This document shows, piece by piece, positions 42,772 to 51,448 of a stretch of DNA of 64,000 nucleotides. Origin of the DNA: JAOUEA01 sp963762075 (GTDB lineage Bacteria; Actinomycetota; UBA4738; HRBIN12); NCBI GenBank assembly GCA_963762075.1, contig CAVXJC010000007.1, positions 1 to 64,000 on the forward strand. Reading direction: 5' to 3'. The notes under the pieces are model-generated. The model worked only from the letters and a program-made list of their open reading frames with translations. It did not search any database and was not told the origin of the DNA. How positions within the stretch are numbered: position 1 is the first letter of the stretch; the number at the start of each line of letters is the position of its first letter. Position numbers and translations under genes: made by a program.

Positions 42772-43553
42772 CGGATCCTTCCGGCGCCGCGAGGCGCCCG
42801 ATCATCGCTGCCAACTGGAAGATGCACAAGACACACCTCGAGGCGATCCAGGCGGTGCAGAAGCTCAGCTACCTGCTCGACGAGGCCGATGCCGAGCGGG
42901 TCGAGGTGGTGATCTGCCCCAGTTTCACGTCGCTGCGGTCGGTCGAGACGCTCATCGACTCCGACAAGCTGCCGTACGGGCTCGGGGCGCAGAACGTCTC
43001 GTTCGAGGAGCAGGGGGCGTTCACCGGCGAAGTGTCACCGGTCATGCTCCGGGCGCTGAGGGTCGCGTACGTGATCGTGGGGCATTCCGAACGGCGGCAG
43101 CTCTTCGGCGAGGACGACCTCGTCGTCAACAAGAAGGTGCGCGCGGTGATCGAGCACGGGATGATCCCGATCCTGTGTGTCGGGGAGTCCCTCGAGGAGC
43201 ACGACGCCGACGGCGCCGAGACGAAGGTTGCCCAGCAGATCCGTCGTGGGCTCGACAACGTTGGCGCCGAGCATGCGTCATCGGTCGTTGTGGCGTACGA
43301 GCCCATCTGGGCGATCGGCACCGGTCGCAACGCCGAGCCGGCCGATGCGGGCAGGGTGGTCGAGGTGATCCGGACCACGCTGGCCGAGCGCTACGACGAC
43401 GAGATCGCGCAGGCCGTGCGGGTGCAATACGGTGGAAGCGTGAAGCCCGGCAACATCAGGGAGTTCATGGCGCACCCCGAGATCGACGGTGCCCTGGTCG
43501 GCGGCGCGAGCCTCGATCCCGAGGATCTCGCCCTGATCGTGAAGTACCGGTGA
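42768..43553 (+). CDS. tpiA: Triosephosphate isomerase
   Basis: 261 residues. GTG 42768 overlaps the pgk stop and has ggaggagcg upstream. IIAANWKMHKT contains the catalytic-site Asn and Lys. VGHSERRQLFGE holds the catalytic His, VAYEPIWAIGTGR the catalytic Glu with loop 6, and VQYGGSVKPGN with GALVGGASL binds phosphate. It interconverts dihydroxyacetone phosphate and glyceraldehyde-3-phosphate. Confidence 0.97.
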   Translation: MTDPSGAARRPIIAANWKMHKTHLEAIQAVQKLSYLLDEADAERVEVVICPSFTSLRSVETLIDSDKLPYGLGAQNVSFEEQGAFTGEVSPVMLRALRVAYVIVGHSERRQLFGEDDLVVNKKVRAVIEHGMIPILCVGESLEEHDADGAETKVAQQIRRGLDNVGAEHASSVVVAYEPIWAIGTGRNAEPADAGRVVEVIRTTLAERYDDEIAQAVRVQYGGSVKPGNIREFMAHPEIDGALVGGASLDPEDLALIVKYR

Positions 43554-43557
43554 TCGC

Positions 43558-44841
43558 GTGAACAGGCTGCTCTACGTCTGCCTCGACGGACTCGGCGATG
43601 ACCCGATCCCCGAGCTCGACCACCGAACTCCGCTCGAGGCCGCCGAAACCCCGAACCTCGACGCGCTGGCGCGGCGCGGGCGCACGGGCTCGGTCATCAC
43701 GGTCGGGGAGGGCATCGCCCCCGAGTCCGACATCGGCGTCTTCGGCATCCTCGGCTACGACCCGAACGAGGAGCATCCGGGCCGGGGGGTGCTCGAGGCG
43801 CTCGGCATCGGCATGGACTTCCGCGACGGAGACCTCGCGTATCGGGTGAACTTCGCGACGGCCGACTGGCCGGAGATCGTCGATCGCCGGGTCGGCCGCG
43901 ATCTGTCCAGCGATGAGGGCCACGCCCTTGCGGATGAGGTCAACCGCACCCTGGCGCTTCCCGGCGCCTCGTTCGACCTGCGTGCAACGATCGAGCACCG
44001 CGGGGCCCTCGTGATCCGTACCGACGATGGCACTGCCCTTTCGGCCGAGGTGACGAACACCGATCCTGCGTACGAGCGGCGTGGCAGCCTCGGTGTCGCG
44101 CTCGAGACCTTCGAGCCCGCGGTCGTCACCGCCGTCGCCATGACCCTGTCGGTCGCCGCGGAACGGGCCGCCGACCTCACGAACGTGTTCGTGCGGGACT
44201 CCGCCCGCACCCTCGACGGCAGCGAGGTGAACACCCGACGGCGTGAGCAGGGGAAGCTGCCCGCGAACCTGATCCTCACCCGCGACGGTGGCGATCACCT
44301 GCCCAGCCTGCAGCCGATCGCCGAGCGATTCGGCATGGCGTGGGGCTGCTTCGTCGAGATGCCGGTCGAACGGGGCATCGCGATCGCGCTCGGCATGACC
44401 CCGGTCGATGTCGGTCGACTCGACGCGGTGGGCTTCGGGCCGTCGGCGGAGGATCGATATGCCGATTGGGCGCACGTCGCCGCCGAGGCGCTCGACGGCT
44501 ACCAAGCCTTGTACGTTCACATCAAGGGCCCCGACGTGCCCGCGCACGACGGCCGTGCCCGGGACAAGCGCGATGTCATCGCCGCGATCGATCGGGCGTT
44601 CTTCGGCGAGGTGCTCCCTCTGCTCGATGACCGCACCATCGTCGCGGTCACCGCGGACCATGCCACCTCGTGCGTGCGGAAGGCCCATACCGCCGATCCG
44701 GTGCCACTGCTCGTCAGCGGCCGGTCGGTTCGCCCCGACGGCACGGAGACCTACGGCGAGCGGGCCTGCCGCGACGGATCCCTGGGTCTCCTCATGGGAC
44801 CCGGGATCCTTCCGGAGCTGACCTCACTGCTGGTTCGATGA
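43558..44841 (+). CDS. apgM: Archaeal-type cofactor-independent phosphoglycerate mutase
   Basis: 427 residues, GTG four bases after the tpiA stop. It begins LLYVCLDGLGDDPIPELDHR, a metal motif of the alkaline phosphatase superfamily. Then TPNLDALARRGRTG and APESDIGVFGILGYDP follow, whose Ser is the likely phosphorylation site. VHIKGPDVPAHDG, DKRDVIAAIDRAF and VTADHATSC carry further metal ligands. This is the ApgM subfamily, unrelated in sequence to the usual actinobacterial dPGM. It converts 3-phosphoglycerate to 2-phosphoglycerate. Being the last gene of the glycolytic operon supports the role. Confidence 0.92.
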   Translation: MNRLLYVCLDGLGDDPIPELDHRTPLEAAETPNLDALARRGRTGSVITVGEGIAPESDIGVFGILGYDPNEEHPGRGVLEALGIGMDFRDGDLAYRVNFATADWPEIVDRRVGRDLSSDEGHALADEVNRTLALPGASFDLRATIEHRGALVIRTDDGTALSAEVTNTDPAYERRGSLGVALETFEPAVVTAVAMTLSVAAERAADLTNVFVRDSARTLDGSEVNTRRREQGKLPANLILTRDGGDHLPSLQPIAERFGMAWGCFVEMPVERGIAIALGMTPVDVGRLDAVGFGPSAEDRYADWAHVAAEALDGYQALYVHIKGPDVPAHDGRARDKRDVIAAIDRAFFGEVLPLLDDRTIVAVTADHATSCVRKAHTADPVPLLVSGRSVRPDGTETYGERACRDGSLGLLMGPGILPELTSLLVR

Positions 44842-44872
44842 AACACGAAACCCTCTCGGGGGCTCCCCGTCG

Positions 44873-44878
44873 TATACT
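44873..44878 (+). promoter_or_regulatory. Candidate -10 of the oligopeptide-type ABC operon
   Basis: TATACT is close to consensus and lies about 90 bases before the first gene. An alternative, TAGAGT at 44934-44939, is nearer. No clear -35 was seen for either. Confidence 0.4.
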
Positions 44879-44967
44879 CCTGCGGGCGATTCCGCCGCTG
44901 GGTTCGCGTGTGAGCGGTGCGGGCCCGGGTTAGAGTCGTTGCAACAGGTGGGACAGAGAGGGGCGTC

Positions 44968-45972
44968 GTGGCGCAGACCAAGCTCGGGCCCGAGATCGTT
45001 GATCACGACCAAGCTCCGTCGGAGTCGGCACAGGCCTCCGACATCGTCGGCCGCTCGCCCGGGCAGATCTTCTGGCGGCGCTTCCGCAAGGACAGACTCG
45101 CCTTCGTCGGCGTGTTCATCCTCATCATCATCGTGGCCTTGGCCCTCGCGGCACCTCTGTTCGCACGGCTGCTGGACCACCCCGTCAACAAGCAGTTCGT
45201 CTTCGAGATGACCACACCGGGCGGGGTGCCGCTCGGCCCGACCATGAGCAACGAAGCGGGTGTCTTCCTCTTCGGTGCCGACGGCACGGCGCGAGACCTC
45301 TTCATCCGGGTGCTGTACGGCGCACAAACGTCGCTGATCGTTGCACTCACCGCCACCGGTATCGAGCTCCTGCTCGGCGTGACGCTCGGCATCATGGCCG
45401 GCTTCTACCGCGGCAAGGTCGACAGCTTCATCTCCGGGCTCACCGACATCTTCTTCGCCCTCCCGACGCTGCTGTTGATGCTCGGCATCGTGGGGGCGTG
45501 CGGGGCGCAACCCCCCGGGCAGGAATGCCTCGGAGGTCTGCTGCAGCCGGGGCGAGGATTGGTCGCGTTCGTCATCGGCGTGTTCGGCTGGCCCTACATC
45601 GCGAGGATCATCAGGGGCCAGGTGCTGTCGTTTCGTGAGAAGGAGTTCGTCGAGGCATCACGGTCGCTCGGCGCATCGAACCGGCGCATCATGTTCAGGG
45701 AGATCCTGCCGAACGTGCTCGCGCCGATCATCGTCTACACGACGTTGATCATCCCCACCAACATCTTGATCGAGGCGGCGCTGTCGTTCCTGGGCATCGG
45801 GGTTCCGCCATCGATCCCATCGTGGGGAGCGGCGCTCAACGAAGCGACGGCGTACTACCGGGTGGCATGGTGGATGATGTTGTTCCCGGGGTTGTTCTTG
45901 TTCGCGACCACCCTGGCGTTCAACCTGGTCGGGGACGGCTTGCGCGATGCGTTCGATCCCAAGACGGCCTGA
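44968..45972 (+). CDS. Oligopeptide/dipeptide-type ABC permease (OppC-like)
   Basis: 334 residues, GTG behind gagagggg. The N-terminal OppC_N segment precedes the first helix (FVGVFILIIIVALALAAPLF). An outside loop then leads into five helices. GADGTARDLFIRVLYGAQTS is the family entry motif and ASRSLGASNRRIMFREILP the coupling loop. Unusually, this permease gene precedes the binding-protein gene, with OppB after it. Partner genes are at 46033, 47940, 48940 and 49947. Confidence 0.93.
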   Translation: MAQTKLGPEIVDHDQAPSESAQASDIVGRSPGQIFWRRFRKDRLAFVGVFILIIIVALALAAPLFARLLDHPVNKQFVFEMTTPGGVPLGPTMSNEAGVFLFGADGTARDLFIRVLYGAQTSLIVALTATGIELLLGVTLGIMAGFYRGKVDSFISGLTDIFFALPTLLLMLGIVGACGAQPPGQECLGGLLQPGRGLVAFVIGVFGWPYIARIIRGQVLSFREKEFVEASRSLGASNRRIMFREILPNVLAPIIVYTTLIIPTNILIEAALSFLGIGVPPSIPSWGAALNEATAYYRVAWWMMLFPGLFLFATTLAFNLVGDGLRDAFDPKTA

Positions 45973-46032
45973 TGTGCGTACATGGAACGTAGGACAGATC
46001 CGGTTGGTGAGCAGCATCGAGAAGGGGGCACG

Positions 46033-47865
46033 ATGAGTAGGAAACTTCGTTTGGGCGCGATCGTCGCCGTATTGGCGATCGTCGCCGCCGCGTGTGGCGG
46101 CAACGGGACCGACAGCGAGACGCCAGGTGGTGACACGGGGGCCGAGCCCGTCGCAGGCGGCACGCTGAGAGTCGGCATCGAGACCGGTTACGACTTCTTC
46201 TACGCCATGAACCCCTCGGCGGAGTACTACTCGGTGTCGTGGGCGTTCCTGCGCTGCTGCCTGGCCCGCACGCTCCTGTCGTACAGCGGCACGCCCGGCA
46301 CCGAGGGCGGGAACGACACGTTGCCGGACCTCGCAGCCGATCAACCGGTTGTCTCAGATGATGGTCTGACGTACACATTCACGCTGAAGGACGGCATCAT
46401 GTTCGGCGATCCGCTGAACCGCGAGATCGTGGCCGAGGACTTCGTGACGGCTCTGAACCGGGTGGCCGATCCCGAGGCATCATCGGGTGGGTACTGGTTC
46501 TATTACGCCGGTGTCGTGGAGGGCTTCCAAGAGGCCTACGACGACGACAAGATCGACGAGGTCAGCGGCATCAAGGCCATCGACGACAAGACTCTCGAGT
46601 TCACGCTCGAAGAGCCGATCGGCGCCTTCCCGTACCTGGTCGCGATGCCCGCGATGGCGCCGCTGCCGTCGGAGCTGACCGAGGCCCACCCGAAGGACAT
46701 CGGGCAGTTCCTGGTCTCCTCGGGCCCCTATCAGTGGGAGGGCATGGAGGACATCGAGATCACCGGCAAGACGCCGCCCACGGGCATGGACATCGGCAAG
46801 TCTTACGTGCTCGTCCGCAATCCCGCCTATGACCCATCGACCGACGACTTGCGGCCCGCCTATGTCGACCGCATCGAGGTCCAAGTCGGCGGGCAGACGC
46901 AAGACCTGCTCGACAAGGTGGAGAAGGGCACCATCGACCTCTGCGTCACGTGCGGCGCGACCGCCACCACCTTGCAGACGTATCACGCCGACCCCACGCT
47001 CGAAGAGCGACTCAAGATCTACCCGAGCGACGGAATCACGTACACCGGCCTCAACGTGTTCCAGCCCCCGATGGACGACATCCACATCCGCAAGGCGGTG
47101 AACTGGGTGATCGACAGGGCCTCGTTGCTGCGGCTGATCGGCGGAACCGACCAGGGCGAGATCACGAGCCACTTCATCCCACCGACGATGCTCGGCGGAC
47201 TGGGGCAGGACTACAACCCCTACGGAACACCCGACGAACGTGGCGATGTGACCAAGGCCATGGAAGAGGTGAAGCTGTCCAAGTACGACTCCGACGGGGA
47301 CGGTGTATGTGATGCGCCGGAGTGCGAGTTCGACGCCTTGACCGTGACCGACGATGTCGATGCGATCAAGACGCTGGAGACCATGGCGGCGAGCATGGAG
47401 CAGGTGGGTCTGCAGATGAACATCAAGACCCTCAACTACAACGCCGTGGTCCAGAAGTGCGCGACGCTCGCTGGGCACACTCCGTTCTGTCAGGCGGCTT
47501 GGGGCAAGGACTTCGCAAGCGCGTACACGTACTTCGACCCGCTGCTCGACGGTGGAGAGAACGGATCCAACTACGCGTTCCTGGGCACCACCGAAGCCGA
47601 CCTGACGAAGAACGGCTACGAGGTGCCGGCCGACGGCATCCCGAACATCACGTCCGAGATCGACGAGTGCTGGGCTCTGCCCTTGGACCAGGCTAACCAG
47701 TGCTGGGCCGACCTGGACAAGTTGGTGATGGAGGAGATCGTGCCCGTCGTGCCGCGCCGCTTCTCCAACAACATCGATGTCCTGGGAGAGAACATCGTCA
47801 ACTACTCGTTCGACCAGTTCGCCGGCTTGGGAGCGCTGGACCACTACTCCCTGGCCAGCGCCTAG
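46033..47865 (+). CDS. Family 5 extracellular solute-binding lipoprotein
   Basis: 610 residues with a lipoprotein signal (AIVAAACGG, Cys 21) and an acidic linker. SBP_bac_5 features are GGTLRVGIETGYDFFYAMNP, SDDGLTYTFTLKDGIMFGDP, VAEDFVTALNRVADPEA and HIRKAVNWVIDRASLLRLIG. An insert with several Cys and Asp residues (SDGDGVCDAPECEFD) resembles a calcium-binding dockerin-like loop. The ribosome binding site is gaaggggg. It binds peptides or another bulky solute. A strong hairpin follows its stop, which would raise its mRNA level over the downstream genes. Confidence 0.93.
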   Translation: MSRKLRLGAIVAVLAIVAAACGGNGTDSETPGGDTGAEPVAGGTLRVGIETGYDFFYAMNPSAEYYSVSWAFLRCCLARTLLSYSGTPGTEGGNDTLPDLAADQPVVSDDGLTYTFTLKDGIMFGDPLNREIVAEDFVTALNRVADPEASSGGYWFYYAGVVEGFQEAYDDDKIDEVSGIKAIDDKTLEFTLEEPIGAFPYLVAMPAMAPLPSELTEAHPKDIGQFLVSSGPYQWEGMEDIEITGKTPPTGMDIGKSYVLVRNPAYDPSTDDLRPAYVDRIEVQVGGQTQDLLDKVEKGTIDLCVTCGATATTLQTYHADPTLEERLKIYPSDGITYTGLNVFQPPMDDIHIRKAVNWVIDRASLLRLIGGTDQGEITSHFIPPTMLGGLGQDYNPYGTPDERGDVTKAMEEVKLSKYDSDGDGVCDAPECEFDALTVTDDVDAIKTLETMAASMEQVGLQMNIKTLNYNAVVQKCATLAGHTPFCQAAWGKDFASAYTYFDPLLDGGENGSNYAFLGTTEADLTKNGYEVPADGIPNITSEIDECWALPLDQANQCWADLDKLVMEEIVPVVPRRFSNNIDVLGENIVNYSFDQFAGLGALDHYSLASA

Positions 47866-47879
47866 GGGGAGACCCACTC

Positions 47880-47913
47880 GGAAGGAGCGGGGCTGCAGAG
47901 CCCCGCTCCTTCC
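47880..47913 (+). terminator. Intercistronic hairpin after the binding-protein gene
   Basis: Arms 47880-47894 (ggaaggagcggggct) and 47899-47913 are perfectly complementary over 15 bp with a GCAG loop. No T-run follows. It probably stabilises the upstream mRNA or causes partial termination, giving more binding protein than permease. Confidence 0.8.
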
Positions 47914-47939
47914 ACTGAGAGGAAGACGCGGACAGGCCG

Positions 47940-48911
47940 ATGGGGCGATATCTCATCCGCAGGACCCTGTTCATGCTCTTGGTCCTGTTCGTCATCTCCG
48001 TCCTGACCTTCCTCATCTTCGTGAAGCTGCCCCCGGGTGACCCCGCCCGGCGTTTGGCGGGCCGCGCCGGCACTCCGGAAGTGATCGAAACGATCCAGGA
48101 ACGCCTTGGCTTGAACGACAAGCTCACGACGCAGTACGCCAGGTTCGCCAAGGGGCTGATCCCGTGGCCCGGTCTGTGGCTGAACGAAGAGGTCTACTTC
48201 TCGTACGCGAACAACGTGCCCGTGAAGCACGAGATCGTCGAGCGGCTGCCGGTGACCGCCACGCTCATGGTCGGCGGTGTGGTGCTCTGGCTCCTGATCG
48301 GCATCCCGACCGGCGTCGTCTCGGCAGTGAAGCGACGGAGCGCGGCCGATCGCACCGCCATGCTGTTCGCCCTGATGGGGGTCTCGCTCCCCAGCTTCTG
48401 GCTCGGCATGGTGATGATCTACGTCTTCTTCTACAAGCTCGGCTGGGCCCCGCCCACTGGGATCGAGATCGGGGCGTCGTTGCCTGAATCGATCCTGCAA
48501 GGAAAGTTCCTCCTGGCCTGGATCACACTCGCGGTCACCTCGGCCGCGTTCTACGCCCGCATGATGCGGGGCAACATGCTCGAAGTGCTGAGTGAGGACT
48601 ACACCCGCACCGCCAGGGCCAAGGGTCTCAGCGAGCGTCGTGTCATCTACAAGCACGGCCTGCGTGCCGCGCTGACCCCGGTCGTCACGATGCTCGGGCT
48701 CGATATCGCCTTCCTGCTCGGTGGAGCCGTCATCACCGAGCAGGTCTTCGCGCTTCCCGGACTCGGGGAGTACGCCCTTCAGTCTCTGGGAGACACCAAC
48801 TACCCCGGCGTCATGGCGGTCACGATCATCGGTGCGTTGTTCATCGTCATCGCCAACCTGGTCGTCGACGTCGTCTACGCGGCGCTCGATCCGCGCGTGC
48901 GATACAGCTGA
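47940..48911 (+). CDS. Oligopeptide/dipeptide-type ABC permease (OppB-like)
   Basis: 323 residues. The N-terminal helix MGRYLIRRTLFMLLVLFVIS is the OppB signature start. Then PPGDPARRL, the coupling loop DYTRTARAKGLSERRVIYKH, GLRAALTPVVTMLGLDIAFL, and the end VVDVVYAALDPRVRYS. It pairs with the OppC-like protein at 44968 as the membrane channel. No strong ribosome binding site beyond gaggaag about 14 bases upstream. Confidence 0.95.
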   Translation: MGRYLIRRTLFMLLVLFVISVLTFLIFVKLPPGDPARRLAGRAGTPEVIETIQERLGLNDKLTTQYARFAKGLIPWPGLWLNEEVYFSYANNVPVKHEIVERLPVTATLMVGGVVLWLLIGIPTGVVSAVKRRSAADRTAMLFALMGVSLPSFWLGMVMIYVFFYKLGWAPPTGIEIGASLPESILQGKFLLAWITLAVTSAAFYARMMRGNMLEVLSEDYTRTARAKGLSERRVIYKHGLRAALTPVVTMLGLDIAFLLGGAVITEQVFALPGLGEYALQSLGDTNYPGVMAVTIIGALFIVIANLVVDVVYAALDPRVRYS

Positions 48912-48939
48912 CCCCCGACGAACACGAGAAGGGAGCTTC

Positions 48940-49950
48940 GTGGCCGAGCCGTTGTTGGAGGTCTCCGACCTGCGCGTGCACTTCGACACCGACGACGGTG
49001 TCGTACGCGCCGTCGACGGCGTGTCGTTCTCGATCATGCAAGGCGAGACCTTGGGCGTGGTGGGGGAGTCCGGATCGGGCAAATCGGTCAGCTCGCTCGC
49101 GATCATGGGCTTGGTGAACCGCAAGCAGGCAGACGTGAGCGGCTCGATCACCTTCAAAGGTCAGGATCTTCTGACCCTTCCGAACGACGAGATGCGCGAC
49201 ATCCGTGGCAAGCAGATCTCGATGATCTTCCAGGATCCGATGACGTCCCTGCACCCCTACTACCGCGTTGGCGATCAGATCTCCGAGGCGATCTTGGAGC
49301 ATGAGGACATCTCGAAGAAGGAAGCCAGCAAGCGCGCGGTGGAGATGCTGGGTCTGGTGAACATCCCGCGCCCGGTGGAGCGGGCCCGCCAGTATCCGCA
49401 CGAGTTCTCGGGAGGAATGCGTCAACGAGCCATGATCGCGATGGCGCTGTCGCTCAACCCCGACCTGCTCATCGCCGACGAGCCCACCACCGCCCTCGAC
49501 GTCACGGTGCAGGCGCAGATCCTGGGACTGATCGACAAGCTGAAGGACGAATTCGACACCGCGGTCATGATCATCACGCACGACCTCGGCGTGGTGGCCG
49601 AGTACTGCGACAACATCCAGGTGATGTACGCCGGCAGGATCGTGGAATCCGGGAACACCGACGACATCTATTACGAGCCGCATCACCCCTACACGTGGGG
49701 ACTGCTGCAGTCGATCCCACGCCTCGACGAGCACGAGGAGCGTCTCACACCGATCAAGGGGCTTCCGCCGTCATTGATCAACCTGCCACAGGGGTGCTCG
49801 TTCGCCCCCCGGTGCCCGTATCGGTTCGACCGCTGCATCGCTGAAGAGCCCGCTCTGGTACCGACCGACGGACACCATGCCGACGCCTGCTTCCTCACGC
49901 TCGAACAGAAAGAAGCAGTCGTCCGCGAGCAGCTGGCGGTGAACCAGTGA
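48940..49950 (+). CDS. Oligopeptide-type ABC ATPase (OppD-like)
   Basis: 336 residues from GTG 48940, behind agaaggga. Walker A GESGSGKSVSSLA, Q-loop IFQDPMTSLHPY, signature FSGGMRQRAMIA, Walker B LLIADEPTTALD and switch ITHDLGVVAEY. The C-terminal Opp domain has the Cys cluster CSFAPRCPYRFDRCI with a later C, as in iron-sulfur-type Opp/Dpp ATPases. The stop overlaps the next start by four bases. Confidence 0.95.
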   Translation: MAEPLLEVSDLRVHFDTDDGVVRAVDGVSFSIMQGETLGVVGESGSGKSVSSLAIMGLVNRKQADVSGSITFKGQDLLTLPNDEMRDIRGKQISMIFQDPMTSLHPYYRVGDQISEAILEHEDISKKEASKRAVEMLGLVNIPRPVERARQYPHEFSGGMRQRAMIAMALSLNPDLLIADEPTTALDVTVQAQILGLIDKLKDEFDTAVMIITHDLGVVAEYCDNIQVMYAGRIVESGNTDDIYYEPHHPYTWGLLQSIPRLDEHEERLTPIKGLPPSLINLPQGCSFAPRCPYRFDRCIAEEPALVPTDGHHADACFLTLEQKEAVVREQLAVNQ

Positions 49951-51038
49951 GCACGCCTGCGGTCGCCGGACGACCCGAAGCAGCACCCCCGTCCGGGAAG
50001 CCCTTGGTCAAGATCACCGGCCTGAAGAAATACTTCCCGATCACGCGCGGCGTGTTGTTCCAGAAGCACGTCGGCGACGTCCATGCGGTCGACGGGGTCG
50101 ACCTCGAGGTCAACCAGGGCGAGACCGTGGGGTTGGTAGGGGAAACGGGCTGCGGCAAGTCCACGCTTGCCCGAGTGATCATGCGGCTCTACGAGGCCAC
50201 CGAGGGCACGATCGAGTTCGACGGCCGCGATATCACGCACATGAAGGGAGGCGACCTGCGGGAGTTGCGCCGCGATATGCAGATGGTGTTCCAAGACCCC
50301 TACGCGTCCCTCAATCCGCGCAAGACGGTCGGTTCCATCGTGGGCGAACCGTTCCAGCTCCACGGCACCGTAGAGCGGAACAAGCGCAAGGACACGGTGC
50401 AGGAGCTCATGGAGCTGGTCGGGCTCAACCCCGAGCACTACAACCGCTACCCGCACGAGTTCTCCGGTGGTCAGCGTCAGAGGATCGGAGTCGCCCGGTC
50501 GCTGGCCCTTCGCCCGCGACTCATCGTCGCCGACGAGCCGGTGTCCGCCCTCGACGTGTCGGTGCAGGCGCAGATCCTGAACCTGCTATCGGATCTGCAG
50601 AATGAGTTCGATCTGACATATCTGTTCATCGCACACGATCTCTCGGTCGTGAAGCACGTGTCCGATCGGGTCGCGGTGATGTACTTGGGCAAGATCGCCG
50701 AGATCGCCGACGGCGACACCCTCTACCGCGAGCCCAAGCACCCCTATACCGGAGCGCTCCTCTCAGCCGTTCCGGTGGCCGACCCGCGCATCGCCAGGCA
50801 GAAGCAGCGCGTCGTGCTCGAGGGCGACGTGCCATCGCCCATCGACCCCCCGTCGGGATGCCGGTTCCACCCCCGATGTCCGCAGACCAGGCGACTGGCC
50901 AAGGCCGATGGACGCACCGACGGTGTCGTGCCGAAGTGCAGAGAGGAAGTCCCGGAGCTGCGGCCCTTCGTCGAGGGGCACACGGCTGCGTGTCACTTCC
51001 CGCTCGAGGAACCTATCATCGGTGCAACCGACGACTGA
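49947..51038 (+). CDS. Oligopeptide-type ABC ATPase (OppF-like)
   Basis: 363 residues, start overlapping the OppD-like stop (GTGA). Walker A GETGCGKSTLARVI, Q-loop VFQDPYASLNPRKT, signature FSGGQRQRIGVARSL, Walker B LIVADEPVSALD and switch IAHDLSVVKHV. The C-terminal Cys cluster is CRFHPRCPQTRR with later Cys residues. It completes the transporter as the partner ATPase. Confidence 0.95.
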   Translation: MSTPAVAGRPEAAPPSGKPLVKITGLKKYFPITRGVLFQKHVGDVHAVDGVDLEVNQGETVGLVGETGCGKSTLARVIMRLYEATEGTIEFDGRDITHMKGGDLRELRRDMQMVFQDPYASLNPRKTVGSIVGEPFQLHGTVERNKRKDTVQELMELVGLNPEHYNRYPHEFSGGQRQRIGVARSLALRPRLIVADEPVSALDVSVQAQILNLLSDLQNEFDLTYLFIAHDLSVVKHVSDRVAVMYLGKIAEIADGDTLYREPKHPYTGALLSAVPVADPRIARQKQRVVLEGDVPSPIDPPSGCRFHPRCPQTRRLAKADGRTDGVVPKCREEVPELRPFVEGHTAACHFPLEEPIIGATDD

Positions 51039-51061
51039 CCGCCGACCGACCCGGAGCCTCA

Positions 51062-51289
51062 ATGCTGACCACCATCGTGATCGTCATCGACGTCATCGCC
51101 GCCCTGTTCCTGATCCTCACGATCCTGCTGCATTCCGGGCGGGGGAGCGGGTTGTCGGACATGTTCGGGGGCACGTCGTCGCTCGCGGGCGGCACGGCCA
51201 TGGAGCGAACCCTCGACCGGCTCACCGTCATCACGGCGATCGTGTTCGGGCTCTGCACCTTCTGGCTCGCCTGGCAGTGGAACCCGTAG
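51062..51289 (+). CDS. secG: Preprotein translocase subunit SecG
   Basis: 75 residues, ATG behind ggagcct. Two hydrophobic helices (VIDVIAALFLILTILLH and LTVITAIVFGLCTFWLAW) flank the conserved loop SGRGSGLSDMFGGTS. It assists SecYE in export. In actinobacteria secG usually follows tpiA; here apgM and the five-gene ABC operon have come between. Confidence 0.93.
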   Translation: MLTTIVIVIDVIAALFLILTILLHSGRGSGLSDMFGGTSSLAGGTAMERTLDRLTVITAIVFGLCTFWLAWQWNP

Positions 51290-51349
51290 GCACGCGGGCG
51301 CACGCGGAGCGGGCACATGAGACCGGGTTGGTAACATGCGATCGCCCTC

Positions 51350-51439
51350 GTCGGAGTGGCGGAACTTGGTAGACGCGCTAGGTTGAGGGCCTAGTGCCCT
51401 TTACGGGGCGTAGGGGTTCAAATCCCCTCTCCGACACCA
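51350..51439 (+). tRNA. tRNA-Leu (anticodon GAG)
   Basis: Acceptor GTCGGAG pairs with CTCCGAC, and the discriminator A is followed by an encoded CCA (51437-51439). The anticodon stem CTAGG/CCTAG carries loop TTGAGGG, anticodon GAG. A long variable arm (TGCCCTTTACGGGGCG region) and a T-loop with GGTTCAAATCC complete a class II tRNA. Unlike the tRNA-Leu at 7689, CCA is encoded. Confidence 0.95.
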
Positions 51440-51448
51440 CTTGCGGAG

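Noticed and set aside
51062..51289. Extending the SecG frame upstream into the OppF-like gene
   Set aside because: The upstream part is out of frame with, and overlaps, a conserved ATPase, and SecG homologues start at the ATG used.
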